Source: Mucilaginibacter pankratovii
GTDB lineage: Bacteria > Bacteroidota > Bacteroidia > Sphingobacteriales > Sphingobacteriaceae
Reading direction: 5' to 3'
NCBI RefSeq assembly: GCF_014773265.1
Contig: NZ_JACWMY010000007.1
Span: forward strand, 186,001-250,000
DNA: 64,000 nt
Under the pieces are notes generated by a model. It was not told the origin of the DNA and did no database searches. It saw nothing but the letters and a program-made list of their open reading frames with translations. This document shows, in pieces, positions 15,312 through 26,121 of the stretch. The number at the start of each line of letters is the position of its first letter. Position 1 is the first letter of the stretch. The translations under genes and the position numbers were made by a program.

Positions 15312-18300
15312 TCAATTATTAGTGACCAATTCCAAAAATCTTTCTCCCTCAGCCGGATCCAAACCTAATTTCCTAACTTTAATTTGCACAAGTTGAGCAA
15401 GTTCGTCTCCGGCTAGCAATGGCTCTTCGCTAATATAGCCCTCATCCACTAGATATGTCTCCAACTTTTCCTTACTGTTCGATCTGAAGCCTGAGACGGC
15501 GTTTTGGCCAAGTTCACGGATAAGTTCTTCCGGGTTATAAACAACCGCTTTTAACACCTCATAAACTTCCTGGAGATAGCGTTCCGTCACCGCATTAGAA
15601 CCTTTCAAAACATTCAAATCGATGACCTTTGGCCTTCCCTTTTGATAAAGTTCCTGGAATGCTTCAAGCAGCCTGATTTTCTTTTCTAACTGTTGAAGCC
15701 TGTCCTGATCGAAACCAGGTATAATCCCCCCATTTTTGATGTAACTGGTCAACTGCCCATAAGTAGTTATCCGGTTTTCTAGGCAGGTCGCCAGATCCGA
15801 CAAATCATCCAGTAAATACCACAAGTGGAGCTGAGCCGGATCCTGAGCCATCAATTGAAATCCGGGGATAGCAATCAATTTCCGGTAGCTGTCATGGGTC
15901 TGCCCGGCAATCGCGGGAATCTTTTCAAACAGGTTCAGTGAAAAAGGCTCGTCGTTAGCCCCCAGATAATCACTTTTTTCGCTTGCATCACTCTCCAGCA
16001 CATATATCTTAATTTCAAAACCGACATGCTCATCAGCGTATGACTTCCATTTGGCGATTTCTTCCTTTTGCGCTGTAAAATAAAAGACCTGCCGGCCTTC
16101 CATGGCTATCTCCGCCAGCGCTTCAATGATCTGACTGGCGCGCTGATCATCACTGTTCGCTAACAGCTCATCGGCAATAATGGGGATCTGAAATTCCTTC
16201 TCCTGACTTTCGATATAAGCCAAACGGATAGAGAGTAATAATTGGATACGTGTCCCGGTGGATAACTGGTTCAGACTTTGCCCCTCATGAAGAATATGAT
16301 CGTAAGCCAGAAAATCCAGCTGTGCCATATTGTTGATCCTAAGTTCATACCGCCCACTCGTGATCTTGTTAAACAACTGGTTCCCGCGTTTCAGCACATT
16401 GGATGAATTACGCTCCCCGCCTTCCTTCTCCAGGTGGCTGATCAACAGGCTGCCAGTCAGGGCGGATAAATTATCATCGTAGACTTGCTGCAGGTTATCA
16501 AGTGCGGCTTCCTTTTTAGCCAAGGCATCTTCCAGGTCGTGCCCGCTTTTTTCCCGTTGTATCAGCGCATTCGTACTGATGATTTTATCGTTGAGTCCAT
16601 CGAATTCAGCGGCCACGGAAGCAAAATCGCTAACAGAGCGTTGTGCGGTCGCCAGATCCATATCCGGCAGTTTATCCTTATAGGACGCATATGTCTCATG
16701 ATTTTGCTGCAAGCGCTCCATTTCCACGTACAAAATCTTCTTTTCCTGGCAACCGGCTTCGGCTTTTTTGTAATCATCCAGTTGGTCTACCAGTCGGTAG
16801 ACCTCGTGCTTATCCGGTGTTTCCAGGCCTAACCGTTTATAGATCCCCTCAAGTTTCAGACCAGCCTCTTTAAGCTGTTTTCCCTTTTCATCACCTAATT
16901 CAATAAGGCCATCTATGGTCGTTACGGTATTTTTCCGGGCGTTTTCTTTTTCTAATAAATGTTTAACAGTAGCCTTTGCCACTATACCATCTTCTACCGC
17001 AAGGCCGAAGTGGTTCAGTAAGCCGTTGATCTTTTTCAATTCAGCATCCCGTTGATTCGCTGCAGCTTTTTCCCTGCCGCGTTTCCCTTTCAGTTCTACG
17101 GCAAATTCTGCATACTTACTCAACTGACTGATATACCAAAAAAAAGCGCTGTAATTTTTAAGGTCATCGGAAGGCAGCGCGGGCGCATGCCCCAAGAACC
17201 TGATCCAGTCGTCGCGCTGAGCTTCGGTCTTTTGCAACTCGGGCTGCAGGGATTCTAATTCCACTGTCAGCCGGTTCACTTCCTGTTTTTCCAGAGCATA
17301 AAGTTCTGCCGCCTGTAGTTGAAGGCATAATTCTTCAAATACGGTACGGACATTCTCCGGTTGCCAGTCAGTCGGCTCCTTTAGCCCCGTTTTTCTGAAG
17401 TCTTCACGGCGGACATCAGCTTTCCCATCCGCCTTTTTACCTTGCCCCAATAACGCGAAGGCAATCAGGATAATAACCCCGGCCATTCCCCACCAACCCC
17501 ATAAAGCAACAGCCAGGGCGACAGCACAAGCGCCCGCCACAAGCAACCACAACCAGTATATTTTTGTCCCGTCGGTTCCCTTTTGTTCGCCAAGCCAGTT
17601 GGTCAGTGATTTTATCCCCTCTTTTATTTGACCCGCGTTTTGATTTACGGGAGCCGATTTTTTGCTTAAACTGTCAATCTGGATCTGTATAAATTTCATT
17701 TGACTCAACAAACGATGCGCGCCGTCTATAAATTCATCCAACTTCGCTATCTTACTTAGGTCCATCTTAATTTCCTCACCCGGCTCGTAGTCCGGATGTA
17801 TCTGTAATTTCAAGGCCTCCATGGTCCCAGTCAGGTCTGCAATCGCTATACCCAGCTCTGAAATCGTGCGTTCCGCTTCGATAAGCGCCTCAACGCGGTC
17901 CTCCAGTTCCTTCAGCACCGGGGGACTTATCCCCTTTTCCGACAGGCCCAATTCACTGATCGCATCTTTATGTTTTTGAATAGCTTCCCGGTTCGTTTCC
18001 AGTCCTATCCGCAGGGCTTCCATCCGGTCCTCTAGTGCAATGATTTCCTCATATTCGTTACCGAACATGACCCTAAGTTGCTGTGGATAAGCCGACAATT
18101 TAAGTTCATGGCTCTCTTTGAGTTCCCTGGCTTCCAAACAATTGACCATCGCCTGGTAAAATTCTTTTAATTTACTGGCCTCCGCAGCTTTGTCGCGTGC
18201 CGCTATCCAGACAGACAGGGAATTTTCTTTGTCTTTTAAGTCTTGCTGCTTCCCATTGATCTCTGCTACCTGGGCATCGGCGGCTGTAACACCTGTGTAG

Positions 18301-18773
18301 GCGCCGCTGTTTTTCTTCTTGATATCACTGCTGTATTTTAAGGCGGCAGCCGCGTTGCCTAAATTGTAACCGCCCATTGCTTCCTGGTAGATCTTCCCGG
18401 CAAGATCCTTATCATTGATATGCACCAGTTCCTGTAAGGAAAAATTATACCGTACCGATTCATCGCTTGCCGGAATGCCGGGTAATTCACCTGTTATACC
18501 ATTCCGCTGGGCGCGGAACTGTCCGTAATCCAGCCTGACATCCCAATTGTTATTCCCCGTTTCAATCGCACCCTCCAAATTCATCCTGCCGGATGTTGGT
18601 GGCCATAAAAGCTGGTGAATAGCGGTTGCCGTACTGGTCTTCCCGGAAGCATTAGGGCCCGCAATAATATTAACATGTCTGGACAAGCCAGTAATTGGTT
18701 TCAAACCATCGGGGAAACCCGGCATTTTGCGGACATGCAGCGAGGTAAAATGTAAAGATTGCTTTTCCATCAC
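15312..18773 (-). CDS. SbcC/YhaN-like SMC ATPase with transmembrane hairpin
   Basis: 1153 aa. Walker A GPNASGKT (39-46) lies in an N-terminal half-head ('VNIIAGPNASGKTSTATAIHQLLWP'). Coiled coil follows from ~165, a hydrophobic hairpin at ~404-445 ('WLWLLVAGACAVALAVAL' / 'AGVIILIAFALL'), more coiled coil to ~790, then the ABC signature region LNQLSTGTRIQLLLS (~835-848) and Walker B PIIADELLANSDD (~863-875). Unlike SbcC there is no zinc-hook CxxC; the membrane hairpin in mid-coil is the YhaN arrangement. About 240 residues follow the D-loop/H-loop region (from ~915), a helical C-terminal extension I cannot assign. It starts 2 bases after the stop of the upstream metallophosphoesterase, so the pair is an operon, presumably an Mre11-Rad50-like nuclease complex at the membrane. 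Confidence 0.87.
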   Translation of the reverse strand: MMEKQSLHFTSLHVRKMPGFPDGLKPITGLSRHVNIIAGPNASGKTSTATAIHQLLWPPTSGRMNLEGAIETGNNNWDVRLDYGQFRAQRNGITGELPGIPASDESVRYNFSLQELVHINDKDLAGKIYQEAMGGYNLGNAAAALKYSSDIKKKNSGAYTGVTAADAQVAEINGKQQDLKDKENSLSVWIAARDKAAEASKLKEFYQAMVNCLEARELKESHELKLSAYPQQLRVMFGNEYEEIIALEDRMEALRIGLETNREAIQKHKDAISELGLSEKGISPPVLKELEDRVEALIEAERTISELGIAIADLTGTMEALKLQIHPDYEPGEEIKMDLSKIAKLDEFIDGAHRLLSQMKFIQIQIDSLSKKSAPVNQNAGQIKEGIKSLTNWLGEQKGTDGTKIYWLWLLVAGACAVALAVALWGWWGMAGVIILIAFALLGQGKKADGKADVRREDFRKTGLKEPTDWQPENVRTVFEELCLQLQAAELYALEKQEVNRLTVELESLQPELQKTEAQRDDWIRFLGHAPALPSDDLKNYSAFFWYISQLSKYAEFAVELKGKRGREKAAANQRDAELKKINGLLNHFGLAVEDGIVAKATVKHLLEKENARKNTVTTIDGLIELGDEKGKQLKEAGLKLEGIYKRLGLETPDKHEVYRLVDQLDDYKKAEAGCQEKKILYVEMERLQQNHETYASYKDKLPDMDLATAQRSVSDFASVAAEFDGLNDKIISTNALIQREKSGHDLEDALAKKEAALDNLQQVYDDNLSALTGSLLISHLEKEGGERNSSNVLKRGNQLFNKITSGRYELRINNMAQLDFLAYDHILHEGQSLNQLSTGTRIQLLLSIRLAYIESQEKEFQIPIIADELLANSDDQRASQIIEALAEIAMEGRQVFYFTAQKEEIAKWKSYADEHVGFEIKIYVLESDASEKSDYLGANDEPFSLNLFEKIPAIAGQTHDSYRKLIAIPGFQLMAQDPAQLHLWYLLDDLSDLATCLENRITTYGQLTSYIKNGGIIPGFDQDRLQQLEKKIRLLEAFQELYQKGRPKVIDLNVLKGSNAVTERYLQEVYEVLKAVVYNPEELIRELGQNAVSGFRSNSKEKLETYLVDEGYISEEPLLAGDELAQLVQIKVRKLGLDPAEGERFLELVTNN

Positions 18774-18775
18774 TT

Positions 18776-20053
18776 TTAAGAATTAAGTTGTCCGTTAAGT
18801 TCTGCCAATAGGCGGTTACACTCGTTAAGGATGAAATTCATGCCTTCCTGGTCCCCGGGCGGGCCGATCCGCCGTCCGATCAATAAGGGGGTGTACGTTC
18901 CGGACTGATAGGCATGGCCGGCTTTAACTTTCCAGTCCGCGATCAACCGACCCAGGAAGGGCGTGACGACACCTTTCCTATGTTCGAGGATTGTATGTGC
19001 AAGGACACCGGCGGGCGAATTGGACAATGCAAGTTCCTCGAGTTTTTGTAATGCTGGCCGGAGGCGGCTATAGATCTTCCGGACGCTGATAGTAGTCCTG
19101 TTGAGTACCTGGCTATACTGGATAATGTCGCGGGTCCAGCGTTCCACCTCGTTGATTGTGATATGTTCTCCGGTCAGTTTGACCTGGTAAACAATGGACT
19201 GCAATTCCGGCATTTCATTTTCCGCGTCCATGCCGTCTTTCACTAGGGCATTGATGATCCGGTCTCTCAGTTCTGTTTCCTCGTCAATGGCGGAAACTGG
19301 TATTTCCACGGTACGGTATAAAACAGTTGACAACAACACCTGACTGATGCCGATCATACCGGACCGACTCACCTCCGCCAGGAGTGCCCCATGGCCATCG
19401 GGTTCTTTTGCGCTCATGGCCTGCGGGGAGCCTACGTACCAAACTTCCGGGTTTTGCCTCAATCGCTCCGGTTTGTGGATATGACCCAATAGCCAGAGAT
19501 TCAGCTCACTTTTGACCAGCTCATCCAGTTTAAAAGGATGATATTCGCTCCCCGGCTTGTCAATGTCCCCGTGCAGCAATCCGATGCAGGGATATTTCGA
19601 ATCATAACCAGGCAGTCCCCAATCTAAAAACGCACTCTCCCTTACCGATCTTGTGGGAAACGACCAACCGACAAATTGGACAATCTGCCCATCTTTTTCA
19701 AATTTTTGTACTTCCCACCGGCCTTTAGCTCCGATCAAATGGACATTCGGCAACTTTATATTTCCGGCGATACCGGCCAGCACGTCAAAATCATGATTGC
19801 CGGAAACCATATATACGACTATACCATTGCGGTACAGTTCTTCAAAGCCTCTTTGCAGCGCGCCGACTGCTTCAAAGTAACGGTTATCCCAATCCACGAT
19901 GTCGCCGCAGAGTGCTAAAACATCCACATTGTTTTGAATACAGTAATTGATGATCTTTTGCCAGGTATACTTGGTGGAAGCATGTGATCCGGAAACATCC
20001 GCAGAGGATTTACCCAAATGCAAATCCGCAGTCGCGAGTATTTTGATAGACAT
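18776..20053 (-). CDS. SbcD/YhaO-like metallophosphoesterase (Mre11-type nuclease)
   Basis: 425 aa. All phosphoesterase motifs are present: DLH (D10, H12), GD (50-51), GNHD (85-88), LLHGD (H161) and LLGHIH (H191, H193). The Mre11-like N-terminal domain covers ~1-250, and the C-terminal ~175 residues fit the capping/ATPase-binding region. It is the first gene of the pair with the SMC-like ATPase 2 bases downstream. Such pairs process DNA ends and hairpins; in this island the likely role is attack on foreign DNA or repair coupled to the neighbouring defence systems. It starts divergently from the giant helicase gene, 302 bp away. Confidence 0.9.
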   Translation of the reverse strand: MSIKILATADLHLGKSSADVSGSHASTKYTWQKIINYCIQNNVDVLALCGDIVDWDNRYFEAVGALQRGFEELYRNGIVVYMVSGNHDFDVLAGIAGNIKLPNVHLIGAKGRWEVQKFEKDGQIVQFVGWSFPTRSVRESAFLDWGLPGYDSKYPCIGLLHGDIDKPGSEYHPFKLDELVKSELNLWLLGHIHKPERLRQNPEVWYVGSPQAMSAKEPDGHGALLAEVSRSGMIGISQVLLSTVLYRTVEIPVSAIDEETELRDRIINALVKDGMDAENEMPELQSIVYQVKLTGEHITINEVERWTRDIIQYSQVLNRTTISVRKIYSRLRPALQKLEELALSNSPAGVLAHTILEHRKGVVTPFLGRLIADWKVKAGHAYQSGTYTPLLIGRRIGPPGDQEGMNFILNECNRLLAELNGQLNS

Positions 20054-20355
20054 AAGCCAAAGATTTAGTTCCTCTAAAGTACAGTTTAATCACTTCAATA
20101 GTTAAATCTTTCAGGGGCATCTAATATTATTTAATCACAACCCCAGCCCCCCGCATCACTTTATCTCCTTCAACACAAAACGGCTCTCAATATGGGTATT
20201 AGCGTGTTTGTCCTAACCGTGTGTATTCTTGCCTCGGGTTTTCCGTGAAATTCAAGGAAAGAAGCTGCTGCTAAATGCTGCCCGCACTGTGTGGAAGCAC
20301 TGCATAATTAAGGATGGCGGATTTGCGGTAAAATATCGTTAATTTCACTTTAATT
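20054..20355. promoter_or_regulatory. Divergent intergenic region between the SbcD-like and DUF4011-helicase genes
   Basis: 302 bp that must contain promoters in both directions. TACTTTAG on the minus strand near 20075-20085 is a weak -7 candidate for the nuclease operon. A single TAATATTA (20124-20131) resembles the half-site in the jet operator. TTTG at 20322-20325 lies about 30 bp before the helicase ATG but has no clear -7 partner. No ORF or RNA gene is seen. Confidence 0.3.
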
Positions 20356-23300
20356 ATGACTACTGAAACCTTACCCACAATCCAAATAGACTTAACATTG
20401 GCACCCGTGATCAATTTTGCTATGCAGCAAAATCATGTTCCGGTGGTAAAACAGCTGATTTTGACCAATGCTGGTGAATTAGATTATGAAGACCTGACAG
20501 TGGAAATCAGTTCAGAGCCTGAATTTTCGATTGTTTGGAAAGCGAGCCTTGATCGTTTGAAAATGGGTGAAAGTTATACTTTTGGGGCGGTACCGCTACG
20601 TATCTCTGCGGCTTATTTGGCCGGTTTAACCGAGCGGCTCAGCGGTCGCTTGAATTTAAAGATCATGGCTGCTGAACAGGTGATCAGTTCAGCCATTTAT
20701 GATATAGACTTACTGGCCTATGACCAGTGGAACGGCGCTGGTTCAGTGCCGGAGCTACTCGCTGCTTTTGTAACACCAAATCATCCTGAGATCCCAACGA
20801 TTATTCGTAATGCCTCGGTTCTATTGCAGCAATGGACGGGGGATCCGTCTTTTAATGCTTATCAGACCCGAAATCCGGATCGGGTAAAAAAACAGATGGC
20901 GGCGATCTATGAGGCCATCGCCGATTTGAATTTAATCTATTGTGCTGTTCCAGCCAGCTTTGAAGAGACCGGGCAGCGCGTAAGGCTGAGCGATGCCATT
21001 CTTTCTCAACGACTGGCGAATTGTTTAGATCTTTCACTTTTATATGCTGCCTCTTTGGAGGCAGTGAGCATCAACGCGTTGATTGTGATGATCAAGGGAC
21101 ATGCTTTTGCGGGCGCCTGGTTGGTGGACGAATCTTTCCCCGACGCGGTCAATGACGACCCTTCACTGATCACCAAGCGAACCGCGGCTGGCATCAATGA
21201 TATCGTAGTGGTCGAATCAACGTGCATGAACGCAGGTAATCATCCGCCTTTTGATGAGGCGGTACGTTCAGCGGATGCCAGGATGCTTGAGACGCATAAC
21301 TTCCAGTTATTCGTGGATATCAAACGTGCGCGTTTTGGTGGCATTCGCCCACTGCCACTCCGAATACCTGGTAATCAGGGCTGGGAGATCAAGTATGACG
21401 AAAAATCCCTCACCTCGGGTTATACGCCGGAAGAGGTGTTAGTGGATCACAAACCTTTGCAGGTTGATAAGATCGGTATTTCCAAGCAACAGATCTGGGA
21501 GCGCAAACTACTGGATCTTACACTGCGAAATACTTTATTGAATACCCGGATGACCAAGAGCATAATCCAATTCATTAGCATTAACTCCGGCAAACTGGAA
21601 GATGCGCTGGCGGCGGGTAAAGAATTCCAAATACTAGCTAAGCCTTCCGACTGGAGCAATTCCCCACGGGATGCAGGCATTTATCAAGCCATAAATACTT
21701 CTGATCCAATCTCGGATCTGGTAAATCACGAACTTTCCCATCAGCGATTGCGGACGTACCTAACTGAAACCGAGTTGAACCTGAATTTAACTCATCTATT
21801 CCGTTCGTCGCGGTTATCGTTGGAGGAGAATGGTGCGAATACTTTGTTCGTTGGCATTGGCCTGCTCAAATGGTACGAAACGCCGGCAAGTGAACGCCCC
21901 CGGTTCGCACCTATTTTATTGATCCCTGTGGAGATCATCCGCAAATCCGCTCAAAAGGGTTTTGTGATCCGCTCTCGGGAAGAAGAAACGATCCTGAATA
22001 TTACTTTGCTGGAAATGATGCGCCAGGATTTCGGTATCGGCATCGGTGGCCTCGAAACTTTACCCAAGGATGAAAGCGGTGTGGATGTTCGCGGCATTCT
22101 GAATACAGTACGGCAGGCCATCATGTCCCAGTCTCGCTGGGATGTGGAAGATCAGGCTTTACTAGGCATTTTTTCGTTTAACAAATTCATTCTGTGGAAT
22201 GACATCCATAATAATTCAGCGCAGTTAGCAAAAAACAAAGTGGTAGCGAGCCTGATCTCGGGTAAGTTACAGTTAAATAGTTTACCAGTTGTTACTGATC
22301 TGGATATTCATCCTGGTGAACTTGCTTTACCGATCAGCACCGATTCTTCGCAATTACAGGCTATTATCAGTTCGGGTAAGGGCGAAAGCTTTGTTTTGCA
22401 TGGCCCCCCTGGTACGGGTAAGTCCCAAACGATCACGAACATCATAGCTAACGCGCTCTACAACGGCAAAAAGGTGTTGTTCGTTTCGGCAAAAAAAGCG
22501 GCGCTGGAAGTTGTTCAGAAAAGGCTCGAGACGATCGGCATTGGCGATTTCTGTCTGGAACTACATTCCAATAAATCCAAAAAGTCCGATGTGTTGGCGC
22601 AATTGAAAAAGGCGACTGAGGTTATCAAAAAAGACAGTCCAGAAAATTTCCTAAACACCGCTGAACGGCTTTTAAGCGTGCGGAATGAACTCAATGTTTA
22701 CGTGCATGCCTTGCACCGCAAACGCCCGGGCGGTTATACACTTTTTGAACTCTTCTGTAAGTATGCAGAGTTGGCCCAAACTCCTTTTACAGTATTTTTT
22801 CAGGGCAGCGAGGTTACCCGGTTATCAGCGGCGGACTTAACAACTTGGGATGATCTGGCTGCTGAGTTGGAAACCGTGGCTGCCATTGTTTCCGCACCTG
22901 CTCAACATCCCTTAAGAGAGTTGCAGCTATCAAACTATAGTCAGCAATTAAAAACAGATATCCAGCAGACACTGGAAGAAATATTGGAGTTTGCTGCCCA
23001 ACTGGATCTGACTCGCGCAAGTGTTACCGAAGCTTTGGGCTTTGGCGGCCATTCGGCTGATCAGACCGAAGTGCTAGGCGAAATGATTGGGATTTTACTG
23101 AAATTGCCGGATTCACCTGCATCATTTTTAACAAATGAATCGCTGGAGCAGACGCTGGCCCAAGTCATTGGTATCGCTGGTCATGGTCAGCAACGCGATG
23201 CCTTACGCACCGACTTGCTTCAAATTTTCAACAAAAGCATTTTGGAATTTCCTGCCGAACAAGTATTGGCAAATTGGGAAATCGCCGCTCAAAAGTGGTT

Positions 23301-26121
23301 CTTACCCAAGTGGCTGAAGCAGAGAGCCATTATTAAATCGCTTAAATCTAAATCGCCTTCCGGCAATTTTGTCAATGAGGAGATCCCTGGACTTCTAAAT
23401 AAGATCATCGCCTATCAAGCTGAACAGTCCCTAGTTTCCGGTGCTGTTTATTTACCGGGCTTAACAGGTTTTTTGTGGAACAATGGCAACCCCGATTGGG
23501 CGGTAATCATCCAGGTGAGTCAGGCCTATATCGCGCTAAACCGGGCGGCCTCTAAAGGCATCGGCCTGGATGGTTTGAAAAGCTGGCGCGAGCGTTTTGC
23601 AGCCAAACTCAACGAAGGAAGTGGCGCTTACCTGCGTATACATGAAGCGGAATTTCGGAATTTTATAGCGTTGGGCGGACGTTTAAAGACCTCTCGTGAA
23701 AAAATCCAACTGTTAACAGGTTGCCCGATTACTAATCTTCAGGTTCAAGCAGAACAGTGGCTTCGCAATCTCGATGACTTAAAAGACTGGTTTACTTACA
23801 CGACCATCAAAAGCCGGCTAACCGCCGGCGGCTTAATTGCCTTGGTGGATGCATTCGAAGATCAAGCTATACCGTCTCATCAACTATTAAATAGCTATAA
23901 AAAAGGGCTTTATAGAAGCATTGCCGACCAATTAATCGAAAACAACCCGGCACTTTCTGGTTTTCACGGACAGTTGTTCGAAGGGAAGATCCGCAAGTTC
24001 CGCGAACTGAGCGACCAATTCGAAAAACTTACCCGTGAAGAACTCTACGCACGGTTGGCGGCCAGAACGCCTTCATTTACTCAGGAAGCTGCTCAAAGCT
24101 CAGAAATTGGGCTTCTGCAACGAACATTGCGCAATAATGGGCGTGCTATGCCACTAAGAAAACTATTCGATTTGATTCCAAATGTATTGCCACGGCTTAC
24201 GCCTTGCATGCTCATGAGCCCGATCTCGGTCGCCCAGTATTTTGATGCCAGCAGCGCCAAATTCGACCTGGTTGTTTTCGACGAGGCTTCCCAGATGCCA
24301 ACCTGCGAAGCAGTAGGCGCTATCGCTCGCGGTAACAACGTAATTGTGGTAGGTGACCCTAAACAGATGCCGCCAACCAGTTTCTTTTCGACGAATACTT
24401 TTGATGAGGATAATGTCGAACAAGAAGATCTGGAAAGCATTCTTGACGATTGTCTGGCACTATCCATGCCATCTTATCATCTTTTATGGCATTATCGCAG
24501 CAAGCATGAAAGCTTGATCGCTTTCAGTAATGCGATGTACTATGATAACAACTTACTGACCTTCCCTTCGACCGATGATCTGGCAACAAAAGTTAAACTG
24601 ATAAAAGTTAAAGGATTTTATGATCGCGGGAAAACTAAGCAGAACCGGGCGGAAGCTAAAGCTATTGTTGACTATATTATTTACCGCTTATCAACGCCGG
24701 CGATCATCAAGCGGTCTATGGGAGTAGTGACTTTCAGTTCAGTCCAGCAGTCGCTGATCGAAGATTTACTAACCGAAACCTTTTTGTTGCGACCGGACCT
24801 GGAACGCCTGGCCTACGAAGCAGAAGAGCCCTTGTTTGTCAAAAATCTCGAGAATGTCCAGGGTGATGAGCGCGACATAATTTTATTTTCAATAGGTTAC
24901 GGGCCTGATGAGACCGGTAAGGTAGGCCTGAATTTTGGGCCGATCAACCGCGAAGGTGGTTGGCGGCGCTTAAATGTGGCTGTTTCGCGGGCACGTTATG
25001 AAATGCAAGTTTTTTCTACCTTAAGATCCGATCATATAGACTTGAATCGTACTAATTCTGAAGGGGTGGCGGGTTTAAAAGCTTTCTTAGCTTATGCCGA
25101 AAAGGGCAAGCAAGGCCTGCCGACTAATCTGATGAGTGCTAACAAGCATGATCCGGGGCTGGAAGAAATTATAGCCACAGAAATCCGAAAGCATGGCTAT
25201 CAGGTCAATACCGGGATCGGTTGCTCTGCCTATAAGATAGATATTGGCATAGTGCATCCTGATCATGCTAATCAATATATCTTGGCCATCCTTTGCGACG
25301 GGCGCACGTATCAGGCGGCTAAGACACCAGGTGATCGCGAGATCGTTCAGCCGGGTGTACTGAAAAGCCTGGGCTGGAATATGATAAAGGTTTGGTCGGC
25401 AGAATGGTGGGAAAAACCGGACAAAGTATTACAGGAAATATTATCCGCAATTCACCATGCTCAGCAAGGCATCAGGATAGAACCGGAAGCTATACCCGAG
25501 CCGGCCGCAGAGGAAACCATCCCCTACAATTTTCGGGCGACGAAAGCCACGGCAATACAGACATCTTATTACGAAGCTGCCAATGTTGAGGTGATCCGCA
25601 GTATCAATTCTGAAGATTTTTTTCAATATGGATACCGAAATACCATTAAGTCACAGATCCATGATGTATTAGCCGTAGAAGCGCCGGTCAGTAAAAATCT
25701 TCTGTGCAAACGCGTCCTTTTAGGCTGGGGCATTGCCAGAATGGGTTCCCGAATCTCGGTGCATTTCGAAATCATCTTCAAGGAACTTGGCCTACAGCAA
25801 ACCAGCAATAATGGTAATATCATCTTCTGGCAGGCCGATCAACAGCCGGAAACTTATCAGCTTTACCGCCTGCCCCCCAACGAAGTGCTGAAGCGAGACG
25901 CCGATGACCTACCCTCACATGAGATTGCGAACGGCATTAAAGCAGTTTTGCAAAACCAGATCAGTCTTACCAAGGAAGATCTGGTCCGAGAAACCGCCAA
26001 ATTATTTGGTTACGCTCGCCTCGGAACGAACGTGGACATTGCCATGCAACTCGGTATACGTACAGCATTGGCCAAAGGCATTGCAAAAACTGAAGGTCAG
26101 CGTATTGTATTGAATGAATAG
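20356..26121 (+). CDS. Giant DUF4011-SF1 helicase-Vsr-DUF3320 defence protein with transglutaminase-like N-terminus
   Basis: 1921 aa. In order: an N-terminal beta-rich part (1-120); a transglutaminase-like segment with candidate triad C223 ('ANCLDLSLLY'), H249 ('GHAFAGAWL') and D258; DUF4011 from ~378 ('IWERKLLDLTLRNTLLN'); an SF1 helicase with Walker A GPPGTGKS (683-690), DEASQ (1309-1313), GDPKQMPP and the late 'VAVSRAR' motif; a Vsr-like PD-(D/E)xK domain (~1600-1695, D1629 in KIDIGIV); and DUF3320 (~1755-1805). DUF4011-helicase-Vsr proteins are an experimentally reported antiphage family (hhe). A second copy lacking DUF3320 lies at 34305. The neighbours are a SbcCD-like pair upstream and a T5orf172 gene downstream. 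Helicase-coupled nicking of invading DNA is the likely activity. Confidence 0.9.
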   Translation: MTTETLPTIQIDLTLAPVINFAMQQNHVPVVKQLILTNAGELDYEDLTVEISSEPEFSIVWKASLDRLKMGESYTFGAVPLRISAAYLAGLTERLSGRLNLKIMAAEQVISSAIYDIDLLAYDQWNGAGSVPELLAAFVTPNHPEIPTIIRNASVLLQQWTGDPSFNAYQTRNPDRVKKQMAAIYEAIADLNLIYCAVPASFEETGQRVRLSDAILSQRLANCLDLSLLYAASLEAVSINALIVMIKGHAFAGAWLVDESFPDAVNDDPSLITKRTAAGINDIVVVESTCMNAGNHPPFDEAVRSADARMLETHNFQLFVDIKRARFGGIRPLPLRIPGNQGWEIKYDEKSLTSGYTPEEVLVDHKPLQVDKIGISKQQIWERKLLDLTLRNTLLNTRMTKSIIQFISINSGKLEDALAAGKEFQILAKPSDWSNSPRDAGIYQAINTSDPISDLVNHELSHQRLRTYLTETELNLNLTHLFRSSRLSLEENGANTLFVGIGLLKWYETPASERPRFAPILLIPVEIIRKSAQKGFVIRSREEETILNITLLEMMRQDFGIGIGGLETLPKDESGVDVRGILNTVRQAIMSQSRWDVEDQALLGIFSFNKFILWNDIHNNSAQLAKNKVVASLISGKLQLNSLPVVTDLDIHPGELALPISTDSSQLQAIISSGKGESFVLHGPPGTGKSQTITNIIANALYNGKKVLFVSAKKAALEVVQKRLETIGIGDFCLELHSNKSKKSDVLAQLKKATEVIKKDSPENFLNTAERLLSVRNELNVYVHALHRKRPGGYTLFELFCKYAELAQTPFTVFFQGSEVTRLSAADLTTWDDLAAELETVAAIVSAPAQHPLRELQLSNYSQQLKTDIQQTLEEILEFAAQLDLTRASVTEALGFGGHSADQTEVLGEMIGILLKLPDSPASFLTNESLEQTLAQVIGIAGHGQQRDALRTDLLQIFNKSILEFPAEQVLANWEIAAQKWFLPKWLKQRAIIKSLKSKSPSGNFVNEEIPGLLNKIIAYQAEQSLVSGAVYLPGLTGFLWNNGNPDWAVIIQVSQAYIALNRAASKGIGLDGLKSWRERFAAKLNEGSGAYLRIHEAEFRNFIALGGRLKTSREKIQLLTGCPITNLQVQAEQWLRNLDDLKDWFTYTTIKSRLTAGGLIALVDAFEDQAIPSHQLLNSYKKGLYRSIADQLIENNPALSGFHGQLFEGKIRKFRELSDQFEKLTREELYARLAARTPSFTQEAAQSSEIGLLQRTLRNNGRAMPLRKLFDLIPNVLPRLTPCMLMSPISVAQYFDASSAKFDLVVFDEASQMPTCEAVGAIARGNNVIVVGDPKQMPPTSFFSTNTFDEDNVEQEDLESILDDCLALSMPSYHLLWHYRSKHESLIAFSNAMYYDNNLLTFPSTDDLATKVKLIKVKGFYDRGKTKQNRAEAKAIVDYIIYRLSTPAIIKRSMGVVTFSSVQQSLIEDLLTETFLLRPDLERLAYEAEEPLFVKNLENVQGDERDIILFSIGYGPDETGKVGLNFGPINREGGWRRLNVAVSRARYEMQVFSTLRSDHIDLNRTNSEGVAGLKAFLAYAEKGKQGLPTNLMSANKHDPGLEEIIATEIRKHGYQVNTGIGCSAYKIDIGIVHPDHANQYILAILCDGRTYQAAKTPGDREIVQPGVLKSLGWNMIKVWSAEWWEKPDKVLQEILSAIHHAQQGIRIEPEAIPEPAAEETIPYNFRATKATAIQTSYYEAANVEVIRSINSEDFFQYGYRNTIKSQIHDVLAVEAPVSKNLLCKRVLLGWGIARMGSRISVHFEIIFKELGLQQTSNNGNIIFWQADQQPETYQLYRLPPNEVLKRDADDLPSHEIANGIKAVLQNQISLTKEDLVRETAKLFGYARLGTNVDIAMQLGIRTALAKGIAKTEGQRIVLNE

